A stretch of DNA of 64,000 nt from Amia ocellicauda (Eukaryota; Chordata; Actinopteri; Amiiformes; Amiidae). The stretch lies in contig NC_089858.1 of assembly GCF_036373705.1 (NCBI RefSeq), positions 35,250,749 through 35,314,748 on the forward strand, written 5' to 3'. How positions within the stretch are numbered: position 1 is the first letter of the stretch; each line of letters opens with the position of its first letter. The notes below the pieces were generated by a model. That model was not told the origin of the DNA. It did no database searches and worked only from the letters and a program-made list of their open reading frames with translations. The position numbers and the translations under genes were made by a program. Below, in pieces: positions 47,294-59,941 of this stretch.

Positions 47294-49046
47294 CAAGGTG
47301 GAGGGGATTATATCTAGGAATAGTCCTTTTTGTATTATGAATGAGTTGGGGAGTTTTTGTAAGGTTTTATATAAATGTCACTGCCGAGGGGGCTCTGTGA
47401 GAAACGCGTGACCAACTACACCACCTCAATTGTTGAGCGAGAGAGGAGCTTGCAACCCCCTTTGAATTCTCTCCCCGGGCAGCTCGATCAGACCCCAAGA
47501 CACAACAGCAGGAGATAAGTAATAACAATATTTTATTTAAGCATGCACAGGGCACAAAGGCTGTACATGACCAAATAAAACATGTTATCTATTGATATAA
47601 AACTAATCTTCCCATACTGTATACATTCACACTAAGCAGCAACGGATTTAGAGGCGTCTCTCTCCCAGAGTTGCTCAAATACAGCGAAAGGAGTTCACAA
47701 CCAGGGTTACTGTTAATTCACTTCAGTCTCGTCAGGGTGCAGCCACCCCACAAAACACCTACAAGTAAGTGAGATGCCTGCTCTGGGACGAAAAGAAAGT
47801 ACTCATCCACATTGGGCAGGTCTGCCTTTCACCCACGGCCTCCGAACGTCACGTCTCTGGTCCACGGTTAGCCGGGTTCCACGGCCCTTCCTTCAATACA
47901 GGACACCGGTGTCTGTTGCTTCACTGTCCAATCCCCTGCACCTTCCTCCAGCGCACTTACTGGCTCTGCTGCTGGTGTGTCTCTGGCTCTCTAGTGAGTA
48001 GAACAATAGGGTCAGGGGTGCAGGTGACTGTAATTAAGGAGGTGATGCAGGGAAGTCTACTACCAGATGGACATCTACAACAGAAGAATGTTTGCAAGGG
48101 CCCTAATTTCTGAAAATGCAAATAATGTAGAGACTATTTACAAATATTTACTACAACTATTTACACAGATGCATCACTGAGGCAAACAGGAACTAATGTG
48201 GCCCAGTCACCCACAGCTCCCAACAGTGAGGGAACCATTGTGCTGCTCGTTAATCACCCCTCACGCTGCTGTGGAGATTGTGCTTTAATTAATTTAGTTG
48301 AATTACTCATTTCATGTTTTTCACAAGGTTATAAAATAATGTCATGATTTCAAACAATCACGCTTTGTAAAAAAAAAAAGTGGGGGGATTACAAACCAAT
48401 GCATTGAGATCAATTGGGCAACACATATAACAGAGGCTTATTGGAAGCTGGTCATTGGGGGGATTTCCAAAAGTGAAACATTTTTTATGAATCATCCTCA
48501 ACTTCTACTATTGCACAAGCTTGATCTGCAGCACCCCCCACACAGCCCAAGACAACCAGCGCAAACGTCTAAGGAGAGCAGGAATTGGACACCTAACTGG
48601 CATGAATTAAGAAGCCGTCCCACAGGGGACTTTAATTAAAACAATCATGCAGGCTGTACTTCATTTTTAATTTCAAAAGCGCTTCATCAGGCAAGAGGCT
48701 AAGGGCACCTCATCATCCTGATTCCAGGAGGGGTTGCTAATGCTTTCTCAAGATTTGAATGCCAAAACAGACTGCTGGTTGCCTGTAAATGCAATAACAT
48801 TTAAATATCAACTATAATTTCTCCCCCTGAAGTTATTCTCCTTACTCACCGCTGCCGAGATTCATGCAGTGTCTCTGGGGAAATGAAACTAGCCTCCGGA
48901 TCTGTGTGGGTATCGATGATGTCTCCTGCGTACTATAGGTTACAGAGTGCTGATCCCCTCTGGTCAGCAACCATGTGTCTGTGTATGGGAGGGGGTTTCT
49001 AACCTGTTTTTCCCACTACTTTGCAAGTCAATATCTACACACAGCA
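47294..49046. other. intergenic DNA
   Basis: No exon recognised. 47400-48010 is relatively G+C-rich with several open frames but no family resemblance and no start-plus-splice pattern; it could be an unrecognised repeat. AATAAA occurs near 47573. The rest is AT-rich. Confidence 0.45.
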
Positions 49047-49063
49047 ATGTCAGATGTCAGTAT

Positions 49064-49735
49064 GGAGGATAATCCATGCCACAATTTAAAATAAAAATAG
49101 AGAAAATAATAAATAAATGTTGACGTTTCAATAAATAAATAAATGGACATTTCTGTATTTCAACAATTAATTTTTAATTTATTTCTACATTAATTTTTTC
49201 CCCCCCGTTTGCTGCTTTGCTGATTACATTTCTCAGTGTGCTTTTACATTTCGAGTCGTGGTTCTGGATTTCTTTTTCTTTTTCAATGTGACAAAGCCCC
49301 TTCTGTCAATCACAGCTAGTGGGCGGGATCCAGTACGCTTATTTGCCAATCCAATACACTGTGTAGTGGGGTTCCTGTGGGGTTTAAGTTTGTTTTTGTA
49401 TATAGGTATAAAAACAATACATGTTTTGACTCTTTCAAACTCTAAATTTATACTCAAATTTATTCGATCCACACTACACTCAGTGTATTGGATTAGCCAA
49501 TAAACACACTGGATCCCGCCCACAAGCTGTGATTGACAGAAGGGACATTGCTGTATTTCTTTTTCAATGTGACAGACGCTTCGAAATGTAAATGGCAAAG
49601 CAATAAACAGGAAATTAATACATTAATGTAGAAATAAATGTTGAAATGCATTAATGTCCACTTATGTATTTCAACATTTATTCATTCATTCATTTAATTA
49701 TTTTCTCTTTTAAATTTTGGCATGGATTAGCCTCC
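49064..49735. mobile_element. 672-bp foldback (long inverted repeat) element
   Basis: Left arm and right arm are inverted copies with indels: GGAGGATAATCCATGCCA at 49064 against TGGCATGGATTAGCCTCC at 49718-49735, then AAATAAATGTTGA-type sequence, CTTCTGTCAATCACAGCT / AGCTGTGATTGACAGAAG, GGGCGGGATCCAGT / ACTGGATCCCGCCC, and TTGCCAATCCAATACACTG / CAGTGTATTGGATTAGCCAA, leaving a centre near 49365-49478. A direct ATGTCAGAT lies just outside each end (49047-49055 and 49739-49747), a possible 9-bp target duplication. No coding capacity. Confidence 0.85.
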
Positions 49736-51761
49736 AATATGTCAGATCTATCTATGTCCATCTCTAGTTATATAAAGTGTTGTTAATGACACCCAGGATC
49801 CAGCCCATAGAGGCAGGTGGTTAATGACAAAACAAAACAAAGCACAAAAGGTCATTAAGAATAGTTAAAACCTAAAGTTTATTTATAATCATTATTATAA
49901 ACAAAAATCAATGCATTTCTATTTTCCCATTTAGTTTGTAACCTGCTGTGTAATTATATTGTACAGTTCAATACAATACAGACACTGCTCCCTTGACGTC
50001 ATTAAAAAACAGACCAATCAAACAAACACAACTACTTCGGTCTTCAGGAATGTGGAGAACAGAGATTGCATAGCATTCTGGGCCGCTGCAGTTTCTTTTG
50101 ACAGCTTAACAGCCGCAGAGTCCAACTACAGACCCCCAGTGCCAAACGGACCACGTCAGTGCAGAGTGTGCCGTCAACCTGAGCAACAACGAGGGTCTCA
50201 GAAACAGTCAAACTGCAGACGAAGGTCGCCATCACATTTCACAAAGACAATTGAGGACAGGACGACATAAAATACAAATTATACAGACACAAAAACAGCA
50301 CTTTGATGCAATGAGGCTGCACACGTTTTTCCAGGGTGTAAGAAATAGACGATCACAATTTGAATATTTCCCTTTTTAAAACAGAAATTAGCAGATATTT
50401 CTTATTACCAGGATTGAGAAAAATGTAGAATCAAGAGTAAACAAAATGATAGGAAAGCAGAAAAGGACATAGGACTGTGAGGCGGTGGGTTTTCTTGCCG
50501 AAATCATTAAACACAAGGGGCTGCTGAGCAGAGGAATGTTGTCTGGTTGTTACACAAAGCGAACTTTTAATGAAAATTGCCAAAGGAAAAAACAAATGAT
50601 CTCTACATAAAATGGCAGCAGCTAGTTTCACCAATTAAAAGAGAAAAACTAAAATGGAATAAACTGTTCTTATGAATGAACTGCATAGTTCTTATGAATT
50701 TAGTGGCATTACATCAGCACTTCAAAGCAAATCGATCATAAATTTGGAGGAATATACACTGACGTACAGCTCTAGAATACAGAGAACACTTGTTCATCCC
50801 AACAAACTGCCATTCCACGGTAGTTATCTACTCCACCATCGCTGGCACAAGTTACAACTAAGACGCTTCTGCGATTTCCAGGAACCTCAAGACCCGGAAC
50901 AGCTTTTAAATGGTCTCCGCTGCAACGAACAAGCCCGGGCTCAACACTTTTAATCACTTCTATAGACATCAAAGCATGAACACATACAATGGGATGCATT
51001 TGAAAGCCCCTTACTCCTTGAGGGTTATGATTCAGAAGCCTTACTGTAGAAGCAAAGTCACTCAGATTCGCTTCCCCCAGTTCAGACGGTGTATTGTTTA
51101 AAGAAAAAAAACACATAACCAAATTAGTGTTTGAATAGCAGAATCAGATAGGTCACAGCACCCACAGACATCACAGTGAGCTTCACATTCTTAATAAAAC
51201 CGCTTCCTATGTGTAGTGTCACTGTGAAGAAATCTTTAGACCTGCAACTTCGGTCCAAAACACAGACGTGTACAGTTCACAATCTAAGTCTCAGTGACGG
51301 GAGGGACAGTGTCCTTCTTCAACCTCACAGAGCGATGCAAACTACAGATAAATAAAATCTCTAATAAAACATGGCATAAAAAAACCACAAATCCTGCCAT
51401 TCTTCCCACCAATGGCAAGATATAATCTAAAAATCAAGCTTCATACATACATTGTGATTCAGTGCAATACATACCCCAAATATGTCAAATATTATGGGGG
51501 TTGAATAAGAACTTGACCACAAAAAAACAAAAACATATAAGCAAAACTGAAACCAGTGTTTGCACAGCCTTGGCATGCCTAGGCTAGTACATCAGACAGA
51601 AGCTTCCTGTGCCTTTATAACAGTAGAAAGAAAATACCCATGAAAATCTGAACTAAGAGGCTTGGCCTGGTTTTTCTTCAGTAGCAATTTTATTCAGCAG
51701 CACTTTAACACCCTTAGGGTTGTGACGATACTGCACGACTCCAGAACACCACTTTCTACAG

Positions 51762-51925
51762 CAGGGTTAAGGTCAATTCCAATTCCCTCTCAGGCCCATT
51801 CCGAATTCCAAATTCCAATTAATTGTGCCATGGACACAATCGTCTGAAATGGAACTGAAAATGAATTGAGAAAGGAATTGGAAATGGAACCAGAACGGAA
51901 AATCTGGAATTGGCCATGACCCGCC
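51762..51925. mobile_element. decayed MITE related to the one at 19968-20133
   Basis: Left end CAGGGTTAAGGTCAATTCC resembles CAGGGTTGGGATCAATTCC of the BMP10 intron copy, and the interior has the same GGAATT/AATTCC-rich composition. The right end (GGAATTGGCCATGACCC) is eroded. No coding content. Confidence 0.5.
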
Positions 51926-52073
51926 GGAACACAGGACAGCTGGAGATCTCCAGGTGATGCTGATGAGGAATTTTTGCCTATCAAATTTGTTCATTTTGAG
52001 GTTGTTACTGTATATTTAATTATCCTTCCTATTTAGCAATACATATATTAGGGCCTCATCCCATATCTAGGGG

Positions 52074-52075
<2 letters not shown>

Positions 52076-52114
<39 letters not shown>
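52076..52114. repeat. (TA)n microsatellite
   Basis: About 19 uninterrupted TA units. Confidence 0.95.
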
Positions 52115-52117
<3 letters not shown>

Positions 52118-54775
52118 TTGAACAGGGTGGATTGAACACCTAGCAGGGTACTAGGTAAGGTAGGGGAATTTTAGTATTTAAATCACCCAAAAAAGTATAA
52201 CCAAAATCTGATGTTGTGTAAAACAAAACAGTGTAGGTCTTATAGTTTTGGGTCTGCTGCCAATCTCAGTACAGAGCAGGTTCCCAAACTGTTTGCTGGA
52301 AGCATGTTCAGACAGTGGAGAGCAAGAATGAAAGCACTTCCCTGCAGATGTTAACACGCACACATGTGCTGTAAACCCCATATCTGTGCTTGGTATAATC
52401 ACAGCTGAGGAGAGAGAGACAGAGACCCGAGACTTTTGTGTTGATCAGAAACTCAGTTGGGTTCCCTGGCAGTTGAAGAAGCCCTATGGGAGCCCTGCTA
52501 AAAGACACTCGGATATTGAACTATTAAAAACAGATTCTACACTTAATCTTAGCCAATTGGATGAGATAACCAAAAAGGAAACCACTTCATCCAAATTTAG
52601 GAGCCCAAAGAGCTCAGAAGAGCCCAGAGCCATGTGGAGACTCCAGGGTTATAGCTGCAGTGGAAAAGGGGACAAGTCCCATCAAAATAACAGTTCTAAA
52701 CAAATTATACAAATAAAAGGTGTGCAAGACACCTAGAATTTTCCCTATTTTTCCCCATCTTTGGGATTAATCCCCCAAAGTCCAACGATGACATCATGAT
52801 TACAAAGCATAACGTAGTACAGCGGGACTTCCTTCCCAAAAAGAAGCCGCTCTATGTCCCTGTGCAAGTGTTGTGGTGTGGACACGTCTGTGGAAGTGTG
52901 TGTGGGAGGCACTCAATGCAATCTAAACACATCAGATATAAAAAGATATCACACACAAAGGTCACAGACAACACACTGAGCAGAGAACAGAGCCTGCTGG
53001 AAAATCCTGAACTATCAGAAAGACCACTTCCTCATTTCCTGCGGCCCTGCCAAATAGATTTTTGCATTGTGCAGAGGGAGGGAAGAGAAGGAGAAAGGAG
53101 GAGAAAGGAGACAGAGGGAAAGTCCCTGCAGTGACGCCAGTAGACCACCGGCACAGACGACAATGGAACCACAAACATTTCCCAGCAGGCCAAGGGAGTG
53201 ACCACAGGGCCATCATTTCAATTGCTAATGAAAAATACCTCTCTGTATGTCACACATATACATAAACCCACACTGAATACAGCAAAAACACCTAGCCCTA
53301 TCCCACTTAAGTTCAGTCAGTCAGGTGTAGTTTTATGTCACAGATCTGAAGTTATGGATTGGTAGGGAGACAGATTTCCTGGGGTGACCCCCACCAGGCC
53401 CAACCACCACCCGACATCTGGTGCATATTTGGGAGAGGCTGAACAGAAAACAGGCTGCACTACATTATCTTACTGTGGGGGGCATCACTGTGTGAACTTC
53501 CACTGGTCTCAGCAAAGTGCCAATACCTGTGATCAGAACCACTATGTGAAAGCAATACAGAATAACAACAAATGGGCAGTCAAATGGGGATGACTGGGTC
53601 TCTTCTTGCTCTGTGTGACTCCATCAGAAGAAATTCTAAAAGACGGACTGTACTTTAACCCCCATCCCCAATAAAGTGGAATGGTCTACTATAAATGGGG
53701 GGTATGCTCATTCAGAGTAACTGAACACTGCCAAACCAATTACAACAGCTCCAACAGTAAGGAATGCAGAAGATGTAGACGCACACTGACCAGGAATGTG
53801 TTCGACGCTGTACAAGAACCAGGGTCCTCACAGGAACTCTGATTCAGGGTTTTAGAGGAGGATAGGAAGCCTGATGGCACTCCATTCTAACTGCCTTCCC
53901 ACACTGATGCTCACCCATGGGATCCACCATGACACGATACAGGAAACAGCTTAGTCTGCACTGCCAATTATAATAACTACAGAATAAAACATACATAAGC
54001 CAACAAACCCAAATATAGAAATCAGGCCAGACCATTGCCTATGTACATATGTACAGATAAGAAAAAGTCCTTACATCAGCCGAGGTAATGTGACCTGCTT
54101 GCCAGGTGTGCCAGATTACAGATTGGCATTCCCCAATTGTGTGTTCTGCACCAAACAAAAATGATTTGACCAAAGGCAGACAAAATGTTACCAACAAAAA
54201 TAACCTTAAAAATAACAAAACGGATAAAAACTAAGCCACACACAGGGCCTGCAGGTTACAGCCAACAGCCATAATGCAGAATGGACACTGTTCCTGACAC
54301 GCACAGGTAGGTTTGGTCTCCCCTTGCTCAGCTCATTTAACCCCCCAAACCCTTTACAGATACAAACTTATTCCCCAATAAAACCCCAGCGCTGCGGCTC
54401 TCAGCCCCAGTCCACACTGGCACCCCGCCAGGTCGGCAATTTGGTCCTTTGAGTGCCATGTGTTTTGAACCCATCACTGGTTCACACAGTGCTTAAAATA
54501 GTTTAAAAAGGAAAAGGACAGAATTGTGTCTGTGTGTAAGCGTGTCTGTGTGTCCATGTATCTCTGCAAGTGTGTGTGTATGTGTGTGGGGGGGAGAATT
54601 CTAAAATATTTGTGTGGACTGGTTAGGGTAAATTTGTTTTTTTTGTTTTTGTTTTTAATGGTGTTTGGTTACATCTCTCAGGAGAGGAGATGAGAAACCA
54701 GCTTCAATGATTGACCAGTTAAAGTCCCCACTCCCATCACCGGACTCCCAACTCTATCTCCTCCACTCCCATGGT

Positions 54776-57700
54776 CTAGCTGTGGCCCTGGGCCCCGCCC
54801 TCTGTGACTCCAGCCACAGCAGGGGCCCGGGTGCCGGCCGCCCCCGAGTCCACGAACATGTGCGGGATCTCGCTGCCGAAGTAGATCTTGCTGTTAGCCG
54901 CGATGGCTTTGAACTTCATCATCTGCAGGTACTCCGGGGTCAGCTTCAGCTGCAGGGGGCAGAGAGAGAGACAGGTGAGATGGGGAGTAGGGAGAGAAAC
55001 ACAGGGGAGAGATGAAGGAGAGAGGGAAAGGGAGAGACGGGTGAGAGAAAGGGGGAGAGAGAGAGAGAGAGACTTTCTGGCAGAATCAGAGGAGACTCTT
55101 TAGGGAGGTTCATGGATTGCACAGCTCTTGGGACTAGTGTAGTCGATGACACCCTCCCTGACATGGACTCCCCCTTCATTAATGCATTCACTGTCAGGCA
55201 GCAACCCCGCCCAAGTCAGACAACTAAGGTAACAAAAAAATGGATGTATGCCTCAAATATATGAATATATTAAATATATATATATATATTAAATATATAT
55301 AAATATTAAAATAATATACAAATACTTTAAGTAGAAAAAACTAAAACACCACCACAAAACACTCAGACATTGAAATAGCTATCAACCAAAACCAATTCAG
55401 GGAATCATTTAAATAAAAGTTAATCTCAGGAACTAGCCATACAGAATGGGGACATTTGGAAAAAATAAAACCTATATGCTGAACTCCCACAAAAACCTAA
55501 AATTTGAACAGCAACTAATTCAGGAAAACTGAAAAAACCTTCAATCAACAATTAAAACCAATCAAATCTGTGTGAGCAGTAATCTGTAAAGGGTCTTCTG
55601 TAGTATTCTCAACCCCAAAATACAGACCTTCCTTAAAGAGCACAGTGTCCTGAGAAAGAGTCTGATTGGCTTCATCCCAAAACTCAGCACCACTGATTGT
55701 ATCTACAGCCTGCACAGCCTAATAAATACACACATTCATCTAACAAATAAAGGAAACATCTCTGCATGCTTCGTTGGTTTTAAAAAAAGCATTCAACTCA
55801 GTCTGGCATGAGGGCCTATATTACAAACTTAGTAGTGTAGTGGGTAAAGTATATAAGAGAGAGAGGTGGGGGAGAGAGACAGGAAGTGAAGGAGGGGAGG
55901 AACAAATCAGCAGAAGTGAGAGACACAGGCAAGGGAATCAGGAGGGACAGAAACACAGGTGGTCTTTGCACTGAGATCCCTGCCCTCTGTCCCCCTGGGC
56001 AGCTCTTGAGAAATCACAGCTTTATCCCAGATACGGACAGACAGCGGACTGACAGACCTGCAACGTGCAGCCACAAAGGCCAGAGAAGGGCACGGCGAGA
56101 GTCAACAGACTGGGGGACATTAGAGACATCAGAGACGACAAGACTTCTGACCGGGAAAGAACATCAATTTGGAAGAAGTGGCTAGTGATTGCACTGAGCC
56201 TTGCAATTTCAACTCTTCATTTGTTTTTCAGTAAAAATAAATGTACTCCTCTCCCAAAAAAAAATATGATGAGACTCAAAACAGGGAACTGCCCACAGAA
56301 ACAATGCAGCGTACAGTGAGGGAAAAAAGTATTTGATCCCCTGCTGATTTTGTACGTTTGCCCACTGACAAAGAAATTATCAGTCTATAATTTTAATGGT
56401 AGGTGTATTTTAACAGTGAGAGACAGAATAACAACAAAAAAATCCAGAAAAACGCATCTCAAAAAAAGTATAAATTGATTTGCATGTTAATGAGGGAAAT
56501 AAGTATTTGACCCCTTTGACTTAGTACTTGGTGGCAAAACCCTTGTTGGCAATCACAGAGGTCAGACGTTTCTTGTAGTTGGCCACCAGGTTTGCACACA
56601 TCTCAGGAGGGATTTTGTCCCACTCCTCTTTGCAGATCCTCTCCAAGTCATTAAGGTTTCGAGGCTGACGTTTGGCAACTCGAACCTTCAGCTCCCTCCA
56701 CAGATTTTCTATGGGATTAAGGTCTGGAGACTGGCTAGGCCACTCCAGGACCTTAATGTGCTTCTTCTTGAGCCCCTCCTTTGTTGCCTTGGCTGTGTGT
56801 TTTGGGTCATTGTCATGCTGGAATACCATCCACGTCCCATTTTCAATGCCCTGGCTGAGGGAAGGAGGTTCTCACCCAAGATTTGACGGTACATGGCCCC
56901 GTCCATCGTCCCTTTGATGCGGTGCAGTTGTCCTGTCCCCTTAGCAGAAAAACTCCCCCAAAGCATAATGTTTCCACCTCCATGTTTGACGGTGGGGATG
57001 GTGTTCTTGGGGTCATTCCTCCTCCTCCAAACATGGCGAGTTGAGTTGATGCCAAAGAGCTTGATTTTGGTCTCATCTGACCACAACACTTTCACCCAGT
57101 TCTCCTCTGAATCATTCAGATGTTCATTGGCAAACTTCAGACGGGCCTGTACATGTGCTTTCTTGAGCAGGGGGACCTTGCGGGCGCTGCAGGATTTCAG
57201 TCCTTCACGGCGTAGTGTGTTACCAATTGTTTTCTTGGTGACTATGGTCCCAGCTGCCTTGAGATCATTAACAAGATCCTCCTGTGTAGTTCTGGGCTGA
57301 TTCCTCACCGTTCTCATGATCATTGAAACTCCACGAGGCGAGATCTTGCATGGAGCCCCATGTTTCTTCCATTTGCGAATAATCGCACCAACTGTTGTCA
57401 CCTTCTCACCAAGCTGCTTGGCGATGGTCTTGTAGCCCATTCCAGCCTTGTGTAGGTCTACAATCTTGTCCCTGACATCCTTGGACAGCTCTTTGGTCTC
57501 GGCCATGGTGGAGAGTTTGGAATCTGATTGATTGATTGCTTCTGTGGACAGGTGTCTTTTATACAGGTAACGAGCTGAGATTAGGAGCACCTAATCTCAG
57601 CCCGTTACCTGTATAAAAGACACCTGGGAGCCAGAAATCTTGCTGATTGATAGGGATCAAATACTTAATTCCCTCATTAACATGAAAATCAATTTATAAC

Positions 57701-58014
57701 TTTTTTGAAATGCGTTTTTCTGGATTTTTTTGTTGTTATTCTGTCTCTCACTGTTAAAATACACCTACCATTAAAATTATAGACTGATCATTTCTATGTC
57801 AGTGGGCAAACGTACAAAATCAGCAGGGGATCAAATACTTTTTTCCCCTCACTGTACGTGACTTTGGGCATTTCCCCTCATTAATCACCAGATAATTTGG
57901 AACTGCAGTTTTTGACAAGTCAGCCCTCACCCATCCATCGATTATGTCGAACCACAGCACGTAGAGATGTGGCGAACAGACTGTACCCTCCCTGATACCA
58001 CGGGAGAATGTTCA

Positions 58015-58062
<48 letters not shown>

Positions 58063-58575
58063 TGTTCAGATTGTGTGTGGAGGTGGGGGGGTGGGGCGGA
58101 TGACAGACGCAAGTCAACTGGAGAGCAGTGAACTCAGGAACCCGCCTGCTGATCACTGCCCACACAGCCCGGCTGCACAGCATCTCCCTCCCCAGTACCG
58201 GATGCGGCCCGCCCAGTTGCAGTGTGCCGACTCTGCTCAAGAGAAACTAAATGACCTAAATCGATGACTTAATGAGATGAAAAGCAGACTGAGTAGTGTG
58301 TGCTCGGAACAGACTATTTAATATTTGTCCTTAATGCCCCCCACCCACAGACCCAGAAGGTATCGAGTCAGGGATCTCAATGCAAGTTGCTAATGAGTGG
58401 ACGCTGTCGGCCTGTGTGGATCTGTACGGCGTTGCACACAACAGCCATTTGGCGCCAGGGCAGCCTGCCCTCTCCCTGCCCTCTGCAGGTGTCACCTTGT
58501 TGGCCTCGGCGTTCCGCTGGGCCGTGTAGAACTCTGCGTCCGCATGGGCACGCTCCCGGGCCAGGTATGCAGAGT
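54776..58575 (-). CDS. erlin2: erlin (SPFH/prohibitin family), last two coding exons; gene continues past the right edge
   Basis: Erlins form ER-membrane ring complexes in lipid-raft-like domains, take part in degradation of activated IP3 receptors and restrain SREBP (known). Minus-strand exons: 58575-58496 (80 nt) and 54949-54776 (174 nt to TAG), joined in phase at [14 protein letters not shown]; 84 residues seen. The first gives [24 protein letters not shown], cut here to the core [13 protein letters not shown], the C-terminal helical region; the second has [14 protein letters not shown] and [22 protein letters not shown] fits erlin2 better than erlin1 (ERLIN1 has a different segment). The tail after FVDS is Ala/Gly-rich and unlike either human paralogue. 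No upstream exon was found between 58576 and 64000; the 3.5-kb intron holds a Passport-like transposon and the hAT element likely lies in the next intron. Confidence 0.85.
55560..55860 (+). pseudogene. fragment of a LINE reverse transcriptase
   Basis: Broken + frames give [17 protein letters not shown] (near 55780-55830), the characteristic 'KAFDSVWHEGL' block of fish non-LTR reverse transcriptases, preceded by decayed sequence resembling the 'IGF...PK...T(T/A)D' and 'CFVDF' parts. Several stops. It lies in the erlin intron in opposite orientation to the gene. Clade not determined. Confidence 0.65.
56521..57506 (-). pseudogene. Passport-like Tc1 transposase with one frameshift
   Basis: Starts [17 protein letters not shown] at 57506 and ends NKGFATKY near 56524. 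HTH ([17 protein letters not shown]), WSDETKI with the first Asp, QHDNDPKHT with the second and [11 protein letters not shown] with the Glu; 34 residues separate the last two, the classic DD34E. The reading frame shifts by one base near 56830, between the first and second catalytic Asp; otherwise no stop is seen. Inactive as it stands. Confidence 0.9.
57549..57626. repeat. perfect-hairpin palindrome in the transposon 5' region
   Basis: Two 37-base arms (57549-57585 and 57590-57626), one mismatch, 4-base loop. Contains TTTTATACAGG/CCTGTATAAAAG, so each arm carries a TATAAAAG-like box. It lies just upstream of the transposase ATG. Similar palindromes occur, as I recall, in other fish copies of this element type. 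Confidence 0.9.
58019..58060. repeat. (GT)n microsatellite
   Basis: About 21 GT units, flanked on both sides by GTTCAGATTGTG, in the erlin intron. Confidence 0.95.
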
Positions 58576-59630
58576 CTGGAGGGAGAGACAGACGGACAGT
58601 AAGCATGGGGGAGAGAGGCATAGGCACAGTTTGACTTTCATTTGGGGGGAAAAGTGGGGCAGTATTTGTTTTTTTTTTGTTTTCCCAAATAGCCCAGAAA
58701 AACAGGTGTCCACCACATTTGCTACACACAGGCTACAGCGCAGAGTGTGTCACACTAACAGAATACTAGTCAAATAGCATACATAGAGCACAAAGCCAAT
58801 TTTAATGAAAAATGACCCGCAGTTGCCTCTTAATCACATAAATTCCCACTATCTTCTCCAGGTTCAACCTCGCAAATAAGTCAGATTCCAGTAAAGCCAG
58901 TGAAGAAAGTCCTCTCTCTCTCGCTCTCTCTCTCACTCTGGAGTAAAACCAGTTCAAAAGTTGTGTCACTGCGTTCCTGACTGGTCTTGCTCAGAGTGAA
59001 CTGCACAAGGTAATAGAAGACTGGAGTTGTCTCAATGTTCAGTTTATTCTGAAGTGTCAGTAAAGTGATCTCAAATGCTAAGCCAGCAAAATGCTCAATT
59101 TCAGCAGCAGTGAGTGTTAGTTTTCAGTGGGGCTGCTTAAGTTTGTAACAATTTTGTTTTGGCACATCTTAGAACTGAATCGCAAGCCACTGCATTTTTT
59201 CATTGCCTCGTCTGAGAATCTCTTTTCAAATTTCTGAAAATAGAACCTCAAGAACCGGGAGATAAAGTTGCTCAGTTTCCTTTCTGAGAAAGCAACAAGG
59301 TGGTCTCTGCAAAATTATTTCACCCAAACTTCAGTCCAGTCCCTCTCTTTTGTCCTCTTACCAACCTTTTTAGATTCTCCACCATGGATAAGGCAGAGGC
59401 AGAGGCAGAGGCAAGGGTGATATCTTTTAAGTCGCTTGTGCAAAACATGCATACATTTTATCATGTCTTGGAGGACGACCAGATATGAAACGAATTACAG
59501 TCTGGTCATTTGCTCATAATGGCCTCTACAGACCACTTCTCTCCTTATTTGTCAAGAGGGAGAGAGACCAGGTCACATTCAGCATGGGTGAGAGGAAGGG
59601 AGACTGAAAATACAAGAGGGGATGTGGGTG
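58576..59630. other. erlin intron sequence left of the hAT element
   Basis: No exon recognised on the minus strand. (CT)n at 58912-58935; CCACCATGG followed by GCAGAG repeats at 59380-59412 gives a Kozak-like start on +, but the frame ends after about 30 codons with no resemblance to anything known. Otherwise nothing. Confidence 0.5.
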
Positions 59631-59941
59631 ATTAAGAGCAGTGGTGTAGTCTACGTGATACTCAGGTATACGCCGTATACCCACTAGGAAAGCTCAAGGA
59701 TTTCCGTATACCCACTTAAAAAGCGCGAGGATACATAACATCGTCTTGTGACAGAACTTTCACACCTTCATTCATAAATTCACCCCATCTGTGATGCGAA
59801 GCACTGACTTTTGGACCATTGGGGCTTCCGTGGCCTGTGACCTGGATCTGACATCACCTACCAAGGAACAACAACACAGTTGCTTGGCGGTCATTCTCGG
59901 CGCAAGTTTGAAATTAACTAATGTGAATCACTAAAGGAGAT

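Larger units (their letters stand above)
49750..54775. other. region downstream of the erlin stop; no second gene recognised
   Basis: About 5 kb without recognisable exons. The part next to 54776 is presumably erlin 3' UTR on the minus strand, but I could not pick a convincing poly(A) signal. Contains a decayed MITE (51762-51925), a (TA)n tract (52076-52114), purine-rich DNA (53075-53120) and TG-rich DNA (54530-54590). Open frames near 52386-52736 and 50772-51122 are unlike known families. Confidence 0.5.
56314..57854 (-). mobile_element. Tc1-like transposon, Passport/PPTN-like, with IR/DR ends
   Basis: 1541 bp flanked by TA (56312-56313 and 57855-57856). Terminal inverted repeats of about 200 bp begin CAGTGAGGGAAAAAAGTAT. 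Each contains two direct repeats of an AAGTATTTGA(T/C)CCC core, outer at about 56326 and inner at about 56501, mirrored at about 57840 and 57665, the IR/DR arrangement known from Sleeping Beauty-type elements. One minus-strand transposase, broken by a single frameshift. The near-identity of the two ends suggests a rather recent insertion into the erlin intron. Confidence 0.93.

Noticed and set aside
47769..48113. Open frames in G+C-rich DNA at 47.8-48.1 kb as a gene
   Set aside because: Two frames open at once, no recognised domain, no splice evidence.
50772..51122. 116-codon minus-strand open frame
   Set aside because: No resemblance to known proteins; probably chance or erlin 3' UTR.
52386..52736. 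116-codon + strand open frame
   Set aside because: Polar, low-complexity, no domain, no convincing ATG or splice context.
59383..59488. Kozak-like ATG with GCAGAG repeats as a small gene
   Set aside because: About 35 codons, repeat-derived, inside the erlin intron on the opposite strand.
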